A program made the position numbers and the translations under genes. From CAWFQB01 sp965277875 (GTDB lineage Bacteria; Armatimonadota; Chthonomonadetes; Chthonomonadales; Chthonomonadaceae), in contig CBDIDV010000002.1 of NCBI GenBank assembly GCA_965277875.1, positions 6,076,001 to 6,140,000 on the forward strand: a DNA stretch of 64,000 nt, given 5' to 3'. Position 1 is the first letter of the stretch; each line of letters starts with the position of its first letter. Below, one piece after another: positions 8,555-16,646 of this stretch. Under the pieces are notes generated by a model. The model was not told the origin of the DNA and did not search any database. It worked only from the letters and a program-made list of their open reading frames with translations.

Positions 8555-9577
8555 TCATATCGTCCGGCCTACGGCGGCGGCAATCGGCTTTAGATCGCGC
8601 AAAAGGTCGTCGAACTGCGCGAAGGTGAGCGACTGCGGGCCGTCCTTGATGGCCTTTTCGGGGTTGGGGTGCGTTTCGATGATGATGCCGTCCGCCCCGG
8701 TCGCGACCGCGCCCCGGCTGACCGCGTTCACCAGGCTGCGCTTGCCCGTGGCGTGGGACGGGTCGGCGAAAATCGGCAGATGCGACAGTTCCTTGATGGC
8801 GGGAATGGCGTTGATGTCGAAGGTATTGCGCGTGTACGTCTCGAACGTGCGAATACCCCGCTCGCACAAGATGATCTCATAGTTGCCCTGGCTGGCGATG
8901 TACTCGGCGGCCTGCAGCCATTCCTCAATCGTGCTGGCCCAGCCTCGTTTGAGCATTACGGGCTTACGCGCCATGCCCACCTCGCGCAGCAGACTGTAAT
9001 TCGCCATGTTGCGCGTGCCGATCTGGAAAATGTCGGTATATTTTCCTACCAGTTCCACATCCCGCGTGTCCATCACTTCGGTAATGATCGGCAGGCCGGT
9101 CTGTTCGCTCGCCTCAGCCAGCAGTTTCAGGGCCGCTTCGCCCATGCCGTGAAACGAATAGGGACTGGTGGACGGCTTGAACGCGCCCCCGCGCAGAATG
9201 TGCGCCCCCGCCTTTTTGACGAAATGCGCCGTCTCGAACAGCATTTCTGGGGACTCGACCGTACACGGGCCGGCCATCACACAGATCTGACTGCCGCCGA
9301 TCCGAACGCCGCGCACGTTGATGATCGTGCCTTCGGGTTTGAACGCTTTGCCCACCAGTTTGTACGGCTTCAAGATCGGTACGACGCGCTCCACGAACGG
9401 CAGCGACTCGAACTGCTCGACCAGGTCGGCCTTGTCCCGTTCGGGCGTGCCGATCACGCCGACAATCGTGCGCTCCACGCCCTCCGACAGGTGAACGCCG
9501 TAGCCGCGCCCCTTCAAGTCCTGCAGCAAATCCTCGCGCTGCGTCTGGGTCGTATCCGGCCCCAATATGATAATCAT
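8555..9577 (-). CDS. aroF: 3-deoxy-7-phosphoheptulonate synthase (DAHP synthase, type I beta)
   Basis: The 340-residue enzyme condenses phosphoenolpyruvate and erythrose-4-phosphate, the first step of the shikimate pathway. An N-terminal ferredoxin-like regulatory segment (MIIILGPDTTQTQREDLL to about residue 80) precedes the TIM barrel. Recognisable motifs are VMAGPCTVES, LRGGAFKPSTSPYSFHG, LKRGWASTIEEWL, CERGIRTFE, FADPSHATGKR and a final GIIIETHPNPEKA. The start at 9577 is chosen because AAGGAGG lies six bases upstream. A longer frame to 9625 has no such site. The N-terminal regulatory domain in this subclass often mediates feedback control. It is followed directly by tyrA. Confidence 0.95.
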   Translation of the reverse strand: MIIILGPDTTQTQREDLLQDLKGRGYGVHLSEGVERTIVGVIGTPERDKADLVEQFESLPFVERVVPILKPYKLVGKAFKPEGTIINVRGVRIGGSQICVMAGPCTVESPEMLFETAHFVKKAGAHILRGGAFKPSTSPYSFHGMGEAALKLLAEASEQTGLPIITEVMDTRDVELVGKYTDIFQIGTRNMANYSLLREVGMARKPVMLKRGWASTIEEWLQAAEYIASQGNYEIILCERGIRTFETYTRNTFDINAIPAIKELSHLPIFADPSHATGKRSLVNAVSRGAVATGADGIIIETHPNPEKAIKDGPQSLTFAQFDDLLRDLKPIAAAVGRTI

Positions 9578-9854
9578 GCCCCGCCTCCTTCTCGCCCTGC
9601 CGCGCTTCGTCGCGCAGGCAGCCATAAAATTTTATCCGTGTGCGCCTGTTCTCGTCCGCTTCCGTCACACTTGCTGCTGTTAAAATTTGTTCTGCGCTCG
9701 CTTCAGTCCGACACAGCCCGAACCACTCCAGCAGCGGACTTCATTATAGCACGAGAAACAACACCATAAGGAGAGCATAGGAATGCGCGGATTCCACAGC
9801 GGACGAATGCACCGGTGCAGAAGAGGAGGACAAGGCGCAAAGTATAACCAAATG

Positions 9855-9905
9855 TTAATACATCCTTAATCCTTTCTTAACGGCCCCTTAACAATCTTAG
9901 AGTAT
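9855..9905 (+). promoter_or_regulatory. Four direct repeats of TTAAYN(6) at exact 11-bp period (PhoB/PhoP-box-like), upstream of pseudopilin gene
   Basis: TTAATA, TTAATC, TTAACG and TTAACA begin at 9855, 9866, 9877 and 9888, each exactly 11 bases apart. Four half-sites at this spacing is the layout bound by PhoP/PhoB-type OmpR-family regulators; the Bacillus PhoP half-site TTAACA is the closest. A -10-like TATTCT follows at about 9903-9908. The pilin gene starts 150 bases downstream. The rest of 9578-10057 holds no gene that I can support. Function as an operator is an inference. Confidence 0.5.
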
Positions 9906-10057
9906 TCTAAGCTTTGAGTGTGGTTGTCCCGCCGCCGCTATCCTCCCCATTGCCTTGTCACGCGTTCCGCCGATGTTCTCGTAACATCTTCCCACCCGTA
10001 GAGTGACCCATCGCGAACCGCCGCGAATGGTCGAAAAAGAGAAACCGAGGAGAAACC

Positions 10058-10864
10058 ATGCACACGAACCTGCGCCGCTACGCCTTTACCCTGATCGAAC
10101 TGCTTGTCGTAATCGCCATTATCGCTATTTTAGCCGCCATTTTGTTCCCGGTTTTCGCGCAGGCGCGGGAAAAGGCCCGCAGCGCAAGCTGTCAGTCCAA
10201 CATGAAGCAGATCGGCACGGCTGTCATAATGTACGTGCAGGACTACGATGAGACATACCCCTTCGCGTATCTGTACAGCACTATTCCCGTCAACGGCGTC
10301 ATGACCAAGCCGCCCTACCAGCAGTGGTCGGGTATCACACAGCCCTACATCAAGAGCGCGCAGGTCTGGGTATGCCCCAGCGCCCTGTACAAGCAGGTTC
10401 CCGAATCGCCCGGTATTGACCTTCAGGTTCCGCAACTGACGTACCTGCCCAACGAGGTCATCATCCCGCGCCAGAAACTTGCCGGCCAGAACGCCACGTA
10501 TGTGCGGCCTTACCACGCCGTCACGCTGGCGCAGGTCGGCACTCCCGCAAGCGTGATTGCCATTGCCGAAGCCAACGATGATCCGCTTTCCGATGCCGCC
10601 CACCGACCCGCGCACGGCTTCGAGCCTGCCGAACCCTACAAATCCACCGGCCCCATCACCCATACCAACGTGGCGGACGTGATGGCCGACATCAACAACA
10701 AAGTATCCAACAGCACGACTGAGCGCCTGTCCTACATCGCCCTGTTTCGGCACCAGGGCGGCTCCAACTACACGTTCGCGGACGGTCACGCCAAATGGCA
10801 GCGCTTCGAGCAGACTTTAGACCCGAATTTCCTGTGGGGAGAGTATTTCTACTGCGCTCAGTAG
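10058..10864 (+). CDS. Type II secretion/type IV pilus-like pseudopilin, DUF1559 (H-X9-DG) family
   Basis: The 268-residue protein carries the prepilin signature FTLIELLVVIAIIAILAA near residue 11-28, so it should be cut by prepilin peptidase before Phe and N-methylated, leaving a hydrophobic helix that anchors it in the inner membrane or a pseudopilus. It continues FPVFAQAREKARSASCQSNMKQIG, typical of the family. The C-terminus has the H-X9-DG motif (HQGGSNYTFADGHAKW). The ATG is preceded by GAGGAG. These proteins are highly amplified in Armatimonadota and Planctomycetes genomes and their roles are mostly unknown. It converges with a GspE ATPase gene. Confidence 0.9.
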   Translation: MHTNLRRYAFTLIELLVVIAIIAILAAILFPVFAQAREKARSASCQSNMKQIGTAVIMYVQDYDETYPFAYLYSTIPVNGVMTKPPYQQWSGITQPYIKSAQVWVCPSALYKQVPESPGIDLQVPQLTYLPNEVIIPRQKLAGQNATYVRPYHAVTLAQVGTPASVIAIAEANDDPLSDAAHRPAHGFEPAEPYKSTGPITHTNVADVMADINNKVSNSTTERLSYIALFRHQGGSNYTFADGHAKWQRFEQTLDPNFLWGEYFYCAQ

Positions 10865-10902
10865 GTTTGACACAATAATACCTTCGTCTTTGGGGCGGAG
10901 GA

Positions 10903-10970
10903 TACAACTAAGGGCTTGCGGGAACGAACAGGAGATAGCATCCATTCGTTCCCGCAAGCCCTTAGTTGTA
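10903..10970. terminator. Bidirectional terminator with perfect 26-bp stem
   Basis: Arms 10903-10928 and 10945-10970 are perfect reverse complements (TACAACTAAGGGCTTGCGGG on the left) around a 16-base loop. The element lies between the convergent pilin and GspE genes. It lacks a long T tract, so it may stop transcription mainly by its very stable hairpin. Confidence 0.75.
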
Positions 10971-11021
10971 TTTGGATAGAGGCGCGTTGAGACGGCGATA
11001 TGCCGCTGCTAAACGTATCTT

Positions 11022-12302
11022 TCAGCCGACTGTCATGGTCGAGTAGACGGCGTTGAAGACCTCTTTGGGCGTGGTCAGGCCCGCGAATATCTTGTCGTGA
11101 CCGTCCTGAAGCATGGTTCGCATTTTAACGACATCGCGGGCATAGGTTGTCATTTCGCCGACCGTCGCGCCCTTCGCGACCAGTTCGCGGAACTGCGGCG
11201 TGCTGATCAGCAGCTCGAACAATCCCAGACGCCCCTTGAAGCCGGTTTGTCGGCAGTTCTCGCAGCCTTTGCCCATGTAGAACGGACGGCCCACATGCTG
11301 CTTGGGGTCAATGCCGATCTCGATAAGTTCGTCGGGGTTGGGCTGATACTGCGTCTTGCAGTTGACGCAGATGGTGCGGATAAGCCGCTGCGCCATGATC
11401 GCCTGCAGCGTGGACGCGATGAGATATGGCTCCGCGCCCATGTCCATCATGCGGCCCACGGTCTCGATGGCGTTGTTGGTGTGCAGCGAGGAGAGGACAA
11501 GATGCCCCGTCAGGCTGGCCTGGATGCCGATGCCCAGACTTTCCGCGTCGCGCATTTCGCCCACGAGCATCACGTCCGGGTCCTGGCGCAGAAACGAGCG
11601 CATCACGCGGGGAAACGCCATCTTTTCCGTCACCTGCACCTGCAAAACGTGGTCGCTGAACTCGTATTCGACCGGGTCTTCCACGGTCACGATGTTGCGC
11701 TTGAGCCTGTCCAGCTTGTTCAGGCTGGCGTACAATGTGGACGTTTTCCCGCTTCCGGTCGGGCCGGTGACGAGGATCAGGCCATACGACGACTGCACCG
11801 CATTCGCCCAGCTTTTGAGCAGGTCGGGCGGCATCCCCAGCTTATCCAGTTCTACCTTGGCCCCGGCGGGGTCGAGAATACGCATGACGATTTTTTCGCC
11901 GTTCAGGCCGGGCAGCACGGACATGCGCGCGCTGAGTTTGCGCGCCCCGTATTCCATGTCAAGGCGTCCGTCCTGCGGCTCGCGGCGTTCGTCAATGTGC
12001 ATCCCTGCGGCCAGTTTGAGGCGGGCGAGGACGTTGGGAACCAGGTCGGGACTCATCTGTCCCACGTCCTGCATCACGCCGTCAATGCGGTAGCGCACGA
12101 GGAGTCGGGCGCGTTCCGGCTGCAAATGCACGTCGGACGCGCCCAGATCCAGCGCCTTACGCAATAGAAAGTCGGTCTGCGTCACGGCCTCGGTCAGTTC
12201 GCCGCCCATCTCGCGGGATACACCGTCCTGGCGCATGATCAATTTGAACGACTGCGGCCCGCCCCGCGCCGCGCCCTGTCCGGCATCTCGCACTTGTGTC
12301 AT
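11022..12302 (-). CDS. GspE/PilB-type secretion ATPase, short form
   Basis: The 426-residue cytoplasmic ATPase powers type II secretion or type IV pilus assembly. Walker A is G180-PTGSGK-T187, the Asp box is VTVEDPVEYEF at 205-215, Walker B is DVMLVGEMRD at 243-252, and the His box is SSLHTNN. Four cysteines (C312, C315, C347, C350) form the zinc site found in GspE and PilB but not in PilT. The protein lacks the usual first N-terminal (MshEN-like) domain, hence its length below the 500-570 usual for GspE. AAGGAG sits eight bases before the ATG. No other core secretion genes are adjacent, so this ATPase is physically separate from its machinery. Confidence 0.9.
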   Translation of the reverse strand: MTQVRDAGQGAARGGPQSFKLIMRQDGVSREMGGELTEAVTQTDFLLRKALDLGASDVHLQPERARLLVRYRIDGVMQDVGQMSPDLVPNVLARLKLAAGMHIDERREPQDGRLDMEYGARKLSARMSVLPGLNGEKIVMRILDPAGAKVELDKLGMPPDLLKSWANAVQSSYGLILVTGPTGSGKTSTLYASLNKLDRLKRNIVTVEDPVEYEFSDHVLQVQVTEKMAFPRVMRSFLRQDPDVMLVGEMRDAESLGIGIQASLTGHLVLSSLHTNNAIETVGRMMDMGAEPYLIASTLQAIMAQRLIRTICVNCKTQYQPNPDELIEIGIDPKQHVGRPFYMGKGCENCRQTGFKGRLGLFELLISTPQFRELVAKGATVGEMTTYARDVVKMRTMLQDGHDKIFAGLTTPKEVFNAVYSTMTVG

Positions 12303-12545
12303 GGGTGCTGCTCCTTCAAAAGATTCAAAAGAAGATCAAAGCAAACTTAAAGAGAACTCCTGCTGATGGTCGCTGCGGTTAGTCAGGGAGGAATCGCGCT
12401 TGCAAACGCGAAACTATGGTGGAATGCCTGCCTGTGTGCTATGCTTTCTGTGCCTGCCGCATCGTCATGGAAAACTTGTTGTAGAGAACCATGCCCATTG
12501 CGATGTTGCAGCACGTATTTCTGGAAGTTATCAGGAAATTCCTTC

Positions 12546-15464
12546 ATGCCTTCTGTTCAAACAGTCGTACCGTCTTTTTCCCCGGAACCGATCCTGTCCG
12601 TGTCGCCCGTGCTGTCCCTCCTGCAAGCGTTGGAAGCAGGGCAGGATGCTCCCCTGCTCCAGACGGTCGAGGCCGCGCTTGGGCAATGCCTGTTTCGGTC
12701 GCGGCCCGACACGCCGGACGCGCCCGATGTAATGACCCATGCGGACGATGCGGGACGGCGGCAATACGCGTTTTTCGTTGTATTGACCGGGCGCGCGCGC
12801 ATACTGCGCGAGGGCGCGGACGGGTCGCAGGTGACACTCGAACGCCTTGCCCCCGGCCAGTTCTTTGCCGCCCGCGCCTACGCCTACGCGGGGGCAGGGG
12901 ACATCCTGGCCCGCATGTCGCAGGAAGGCCGCATATTGTGCCTGAGTGAGGAGAAAGGAGAAAGGAAAAAGGAAAAAGGGGCGGGTTCGTCCGGTGACAT
13001 GGTTTCGTTGCAGGACAATAATCTCGCCTCCGTGCCTTCCGCCGCTTTTGACGACGGTACACTTGCCGCGCTCACTACTGCCCATCCTGAACTTCGCGCC
13101 CTCCTGGAACAGCGCGCGCAGGAGATAGCCGCCCTGCTCGCCGCGCAGACGGCCCAGGCGTTCGCGCCAAATGCCGCGCCTGCCACGCAGAGTGACACGC
13201 AGCCCGCACCCGGATTTGCGCCTCCTCTCCCCTCCAGTGGCCCTGACTTTCCCGTCGCGCCCGACAACGCGCCGGACACAATCGGAAATCGAAAATCAAA
13301 CCGCAAAAATCGCAAGTGTCCGGCCCTGCTGCAGGTAAGCGAGACCGACTGCGGCGCGGCGTGCCTTGCCATGCTGCTGCGCTATTACGGCAAACACGTC
13401 AGCATCAACCGCCTGCGCGCCCTTGCCAATGTGGGCGTGGACGGCGCAACGCTGCGCAGCGTGGCCCAGGCCGCCCAGACCCTGGGTTTCCAAACGCGGG
13501 CCGTGAAGACCGGCTACGAACAACTTCTGCAAGGGGGCGGCAGCGAACTGCCCGCGATTGTCCACTGGCAGGGCTTTCACTTCATCGTGCTGTATGAGGT
13601 CAGGCCAGGCGGCGTGGTCGTGGCCGATCCTGCCATCGGGCTAAGGCGGCTAAGCCGCGAGGAGTTCGTCAAGGGCTGGACGGGCTACACGCTGTTCTGC
13701 GCTCCGACCGCAAAAATTCAGTCGGTGGCCGAGTCTACGCCGACCCTGCGCCAGTATCTGCCCCTGCTCGCCCCGTTCCGCCGCATTCTTGTGGACATAC
13801 TGCTGGCCTCGCTCCTGCTGCAACTGTTCGGGCTGGCGACGCCCATTTTTACGCAGTACGTCGTGGACAAAGTCCTCGTGCATCAAAACGCGTCCATGCT
13901 CAATGTCCTGCTTGTCGGGATGCTGCTTGTGGCGGGGTTTCAGGCGCTCGCGGTCGCGCTTCGTCAATATCTGATGGTGCATACCGCGCGGCGTCTGCAT
14001 TTGCAGATGGTCGTGGCGTTTTACCAGCACATGCTGCGCCTGCCGATGCGCTTTTTTGAAGACCGACGCGTGGGCGATATGCTCAAGCGCTTCAATGAAA
14101 ACGCGCGCATACGCGAAATCTTGACCGGGCGCGCGATTGCCGTAATTGTAGACTGCATGATGATCGTGGTGTATCTGGCCCTGATGGTGTTTTACAACCT
14201 GAAACTGTCCATTCTCGCCGCCGCATTCGTGCCGCTGTATGGCCTGCTGCTGCTTGTCGCCTCGCCCATCCTGCGCCGGCAGCAGCGCGAGGCGTTTGAG
14301 AAAGCCGCCGAAGCCGAGGCCCTGATGGTCGAGACCGTGCAGGGTATCGGCACGGTCAAGGCGACGAACGCCGAGGGCCCGTTTCGGTGGCAGTGGCAGA
14401 GCCTGATGGTGCGCTCCCTGAATGTGCAGTTTCGCAACGCCCTGTCCAACATGAACATCTTTGCTGCCGCGAGCGTGATACAAACCCTTAACACGGTGCT
14501 GCTGCTGTGGTACGGGGCGCGGCTTGTGATCGCGGGCGAACTGACGGTGGGGCAGCTTGTCGCCTTCAATGTGCTTGCCGCCACTATCACGCGCCCCATC
14601 CTCAACCTCATTGACCTGTGGAACGACTTTCAGGAGTTCGGGGTCGCCCTGGAGCGCCTGAACGACATCTTCGACGCCGTGCCGGAAGAGGATGAGAACC
14701 GGGCGGGTCTGCGCCATCTGCCCCCGCTTGACGGACGTATCACGTTCGAGGATGTCACCTTTCGCTACCCGTCACGCCCCGACACCAATGTGCTGCAAAA
14801 CATCCGCCTGGAGATCAAGCCCGGTCAGACCGTGGCGCTTGTAGGCCGCAGCGGGGCGGGCAAGACCACATTCGCCAATCTCCTGCTGCGCCTGCACGAG
14901 CCGACATCGGGGCGCATCCTCATGGACGGCGTGGACATCAAAAACGCGATCCTGAGCAGCCTGCGCGGGCAGGTGGGCGTCGTGATGCAGGACAACTTTT
15001 TGTTCAGCGGCACGATCCGCGACAACATCGCGTGCGGCGACGTGGGCGCGAACTTCGACGCTGTTGTGGGCGCGGCCATGCTGGCGGGAGCGCATGAGTT
15101 TGTCCAATCCCTGCCGCTGGGCTACGAGACCAAAATCGGCGAACACGGGCAGGGGCTGTCGGGCGGACAGCGGCAGCGCGTCGCCATCGCCCGCGCCCTT
15201 TATAAAAATCCGCGCGTTCTCATTATGGACGAGGCGACCAGCGCCCTGGACACGGAAAGCGAACGCGCCATACAGCGCAACCTGGACAGTATCTTGAAGG
15301 GCCGGACGACCCTGCTGATCGCGCACCGCCTGAGTACGGTTCGCAATGCCGATCTGATCGTCGTACTGGATCAGGGCTGCATCGTCGAGACGGGGTCGCA
15401 CGACGAATTGATGCGGCAGGAAGGCCTGTATTTTTACCTGAACGGGCAGCAGATGAGCGCTTGA
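12546..15464 (+). CDS. Peptidase-containing ABC exporter (C39 peptidase, cyclic-nucleotide-binding-like N-terminus)
   Basis: This 972-residue protein should cut double-glycine leaders and export the released peptide. Residues about 70-140 (YAFFVVLTGRARI to LERLAPGQFFAA) resemble a cyclic-nucleotide-binding fold. Residues about 262-385 are a C39 peptidase with C269 (TDCGAAC), H345 (GFHFIVLY) and D361 (VADPAIG). A six-helix transporter domain follows (about 395-700). The nucleotide-binding domain has Walker A G767-RSGAGK-T774, LSGGQ at 871 and Walker B LIMDEATSALD with E896. The ATG at 12546 has AGGA at good spacing, and the 60-residue upstream extension looks spurious. Two linkers (GERKKEKG and IGNRKSNRKNRK) are encoded by simple purine-rich DNA repeats. 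Precursor peptides, HlyD and a parvulin follow, forming one export locus. The domain order recalls cyanobacterial HetC. Confidence 0.92.
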   Translation: MPSVQTVVPSFSPEPILSVSPVLSLLQALEAGQDAPLLQTVEAALGQCLFRSRPDTPDAPDVMTHADDAGRRQYAFFVVLTGRARILREGADGSQVTLERLAPGQFFAARAYAYAGAGDILARMSQEGRILCLSEEKGERKKEKGAGSSGDMVSLQDNNLASVPSAAFDDGTLAALTTAHPELRALLEQRAQEIAALLAAQTAQAFAPNAAPATQSDTQPAPGFAPPLPSSGPDFPVAPDNAPDTIGNRKSNRKNRKCPALLQVSETDCGAACLAMLLRYYGKHVSINRLRALANVGVDGATLRSVAQAAQTLGFQTRAVKTGYEQLLQGGGSELPAIVHWQGFHFIVLYEVRPGGVVVADPAIGLRRLSREEFVKGWTGYTLFCAPTAKIQSVAESTPTLRQYLPLLAPFRRILVDILLASLLLQLFGLATPIFTQYVVDKVLVHQNASMLNVLLVGMLLVAGFQALAVALRQYLMVHTARRLHLQMVVAFYQHMLRLPMRFFEDRRVGDMLKRFNENARIREILTGRAIAVIVDCMMIVVYLALMVFYNLKLSILAAAFVPLYGLLLLVASPILRRQQREAFEKAAEAEALMVETVQGIGTVKATNAEGPFRWQWQSLMVRSLNVQFRNALSNMNIFAAASVIQTLNTVLLLWYGARLVIAGELTVGQLVAFNVLAATITRPILNLIDLWNDFQEFGVALERLNDIFDAVPEEDENRAGLRHLPPLDGRITFEDVTFRYPSRPDTNVLQNIRLEIKPGQTVALVGRSGAGKTTFANLLLRLHEPTSGRILMDGVDIKNAILSSLRGQVGVVMQDNFLFSGTIRDNIACGDVGANFDAVVGAAMLAGAHEFVQSLPLGYETKIGEHGQGLSGGQRQRVAIARALYKNPRVLIMDEATSALDTESERAIQRNLDSILKGRTTLLIAHRLSTVRNADLIVVLDQGCIVETGSHDELMRQEGLYFYLNGQQMSA

Positions 15465-15560
15465 TTGGCGACATGTACCCGCCGATCCGCAGTTTTTGAA
15501 AATAATCGAAAATACCGTAAGGATTTGGATAAAGATTACCGATAAATAATGAAAACCCTC

Positions 15561-15589
15561 TTGACAACCCTCTGTCCGCCTGCTATACT
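15561..15589 (+). promoter_or_regulatory. Near-consensus sigma-70 promoter driving the precursor peptides
   Basis: TTGACA (15561-15566) and TATACT (15584-15589) are separated by exactly 17 bases, with an extended -10 TG at 15581-15582. Transcription would start about 100 bases before the first precursor, so the peptides can be made independently of, and probably more strongly than, the exporter gene. Confidence 0.8.
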
Positions 15590-15692
15590 ATATGCACGTT
15601 CGAACGCTTCCCCGTGATGCCGCAGTATTTATTTTTTGAGCATTCCACGGTAAGCGCAAGGGCGAATCTTCTCCTGATGGGGGGTGACACGC

Positions 15693-15791
15693 ATGAACAT
15701 CCAGATCAATGACCTGCCGGTCGTGGAAATCGAGGTTTCCGAGATCGAACTGAACAAGGTCGTCGGTGGCCGCGCCCTCTGGGGTACGTAG
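15693..15791 (+). CDS. Double-glycine precursor peptide 1, predicted hexapeptide product RALWGT
   Basis: This 32-codon gene is below usual annotation cut-offs. It encodes an acidic 26-residue leader ending ELNKVVGG and only six residues after it, RALWGT. GGGGG precedes the ATG at good spacing. The leader has the hydrophobic/acidic pattern and GG end recognised by C39 peptidases, and such an exporter is encoded immediately upstream. A second gene 140 bases on encodes a near-identical peptide. Comparison of the two shows ten silent codon changes against three conservative replacements, which means the peptide sequence is under selection and is not random. The product could be a secreted signal peptide or a minimal RiPP. 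No modifying enzyme other than the parvulin is visible nearby. Confidence 0.85.
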   Translation: MNIQINDLPVVEIEVSEIELNKVVGGRALWGT

Positions 15792-15930
15792 TTCGCTGCG
15801 TTGTGCATGGAACGTGTTTGGTGTGCTTGGTGTGCGCCCGTTCGCGGGCGGGCCGTTTCGCTGGTATCGCTTGCCAACATTGCGTATGCGCGCAGGCAGG
15901 CATTTTCATTCAAGCCGAGGAGATACGAAC

Positions 15931-16029
15931 GTGAACATTCAGATCAATGACCTGCCCGTGGTTGAGGTGGAAGTAACCGAGATCGAACTGAATAAGGTTG
16001 TCGGCGGCAAAGCCCTCTGGGGTACGTAG
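15931..16029 (+). CDS. Double-glycine precursor peptide 2, predicted hexapeptide product KALWGT
   Basis: This 32-codon gene starts with GTG, chosen because GAGGAG lies eight bases upstream and because it aligns end to end with precursor 1. A longer frame from 15766 reads through non-conserved sequence and is rejected. The leader differs from copy 1 by Ile to Val and Ser to Thr, and the product differs only by Arg to Lys at its first residue. The leader ends ELNKVVGG. A rho-independent terminator follows at 16172. Both peptides keep a basic first residue and ALWGT, so these six positions are probably the active part. Confidence 0.85.
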   Translation: MNIQINDLPVVEVEVTEIELNKVVGGKALWGT

Positions 16030-16171
16030 ACGACACCGGGGACGCGTCTTTTTGCGCGTCCGCTAAGAGCCTCGCGCTTTGCAGTCCATCGCGCCTTCAA
16101 TTGGTGAAGTTCAAACCGGTGGCCTTGTAAATGCACCCTGAGGCTGGCAATTGTACTACCTATAAGCGGGT

Positions 16172-16214
16172 GCGACAAACACGATCAGCTATGTGTTTGT
16201 CGCGCCCCTTTTTG
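16172..16214 (+). terminator. Rho-independent terminator after the precursor peptides
   Basis: An 11-bp perfect stem (GCGACAAACAC at 16172-16182 with its complement at 16193-16203) has a 10-base loop and is followed by GCCCCTTTTTG. It closes the precursor transcript and separates it from hlyD. Confidence 0.85.
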
Positions 16215-16495
16215 TTTCATTCCCGGCGTTTTCGTATTGCGGCGAGCGTTCCCACGCGGGATTTTGACCGCGCATTCGCGTTAATCCGCTGTTGTGGCAT
16301 AGTTCACAGGCGGGGTGTGGTAACTGTTGCTTGTATGCCTGCCTGTCCTGCGTCATACTAAGGGCGTGTTCACCAATAGACGTTACCATAGTTCAAGAAC
16401 ACGCGTTGGCCGGCGTCCCGCCTGTCCCGGAATACGGGCGTGAGACCGGCCAATAGGCGCGGAGGAAGCGACAGGGGCTTTCGCCGCGCCTTTCC

Positions 16496-16558
16496 ATGCG
16501 TTTTCGCCCCCATGCGTTTTCGCCCCCATGCGTTTTCGCCCCCATGCGCTTTCGCCCA
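16496..16558. repeat. Four 16-bp tandem repeats upstream of hlyD
   Basis: The unit ATGCGTTTTCGCCCCC is present at 16496, 16512 and 16528, and a fourth degenerate copy starts at 16544. It leads directly into a second tandem array of 11-bp units. No gene is seen in 16215-16646, and these two arrays are its main content. Confidence 0.85.
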
Positions 16559-16561
16559 TCC

Positions 16562-16605
16562 TGCGGCTATAATGCGGCTATAATGCGGCTATAATGCGGC
16601 TATAA
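16562..16605 (+). promoter_or_regulatory. Four tandem 11-bp units each containing a -10-like GCTATAAT box
   Basis: TGCGGCTATAA is repeated exactly four times (16562, 16573, 16584, 16595). Each junction creates TATAAT, giving four potential -10 elements in helical phase about 45-85 bases before the hlyD start. A matching -35 is not obvious, so promoter activity is an inference. Confidence 0.5.
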
Positions 16606-16646
16606 TAAAGTATTGCGAACCGTAACAAGAAACAGGATGTAATGCT

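Noticed and set aside
12366..12545. 60-residue N-terminal extension of the exporter
   Set aside because: Cys- and Trp-rich sequence without a ribosome site; ATG 12546 has one.
15766..15930. Longer start for precursor peptide 2
   Set aside because: The extra 55 residues have no counterpart in copy 1, and GTG 15931 has a perfect ribosome site.
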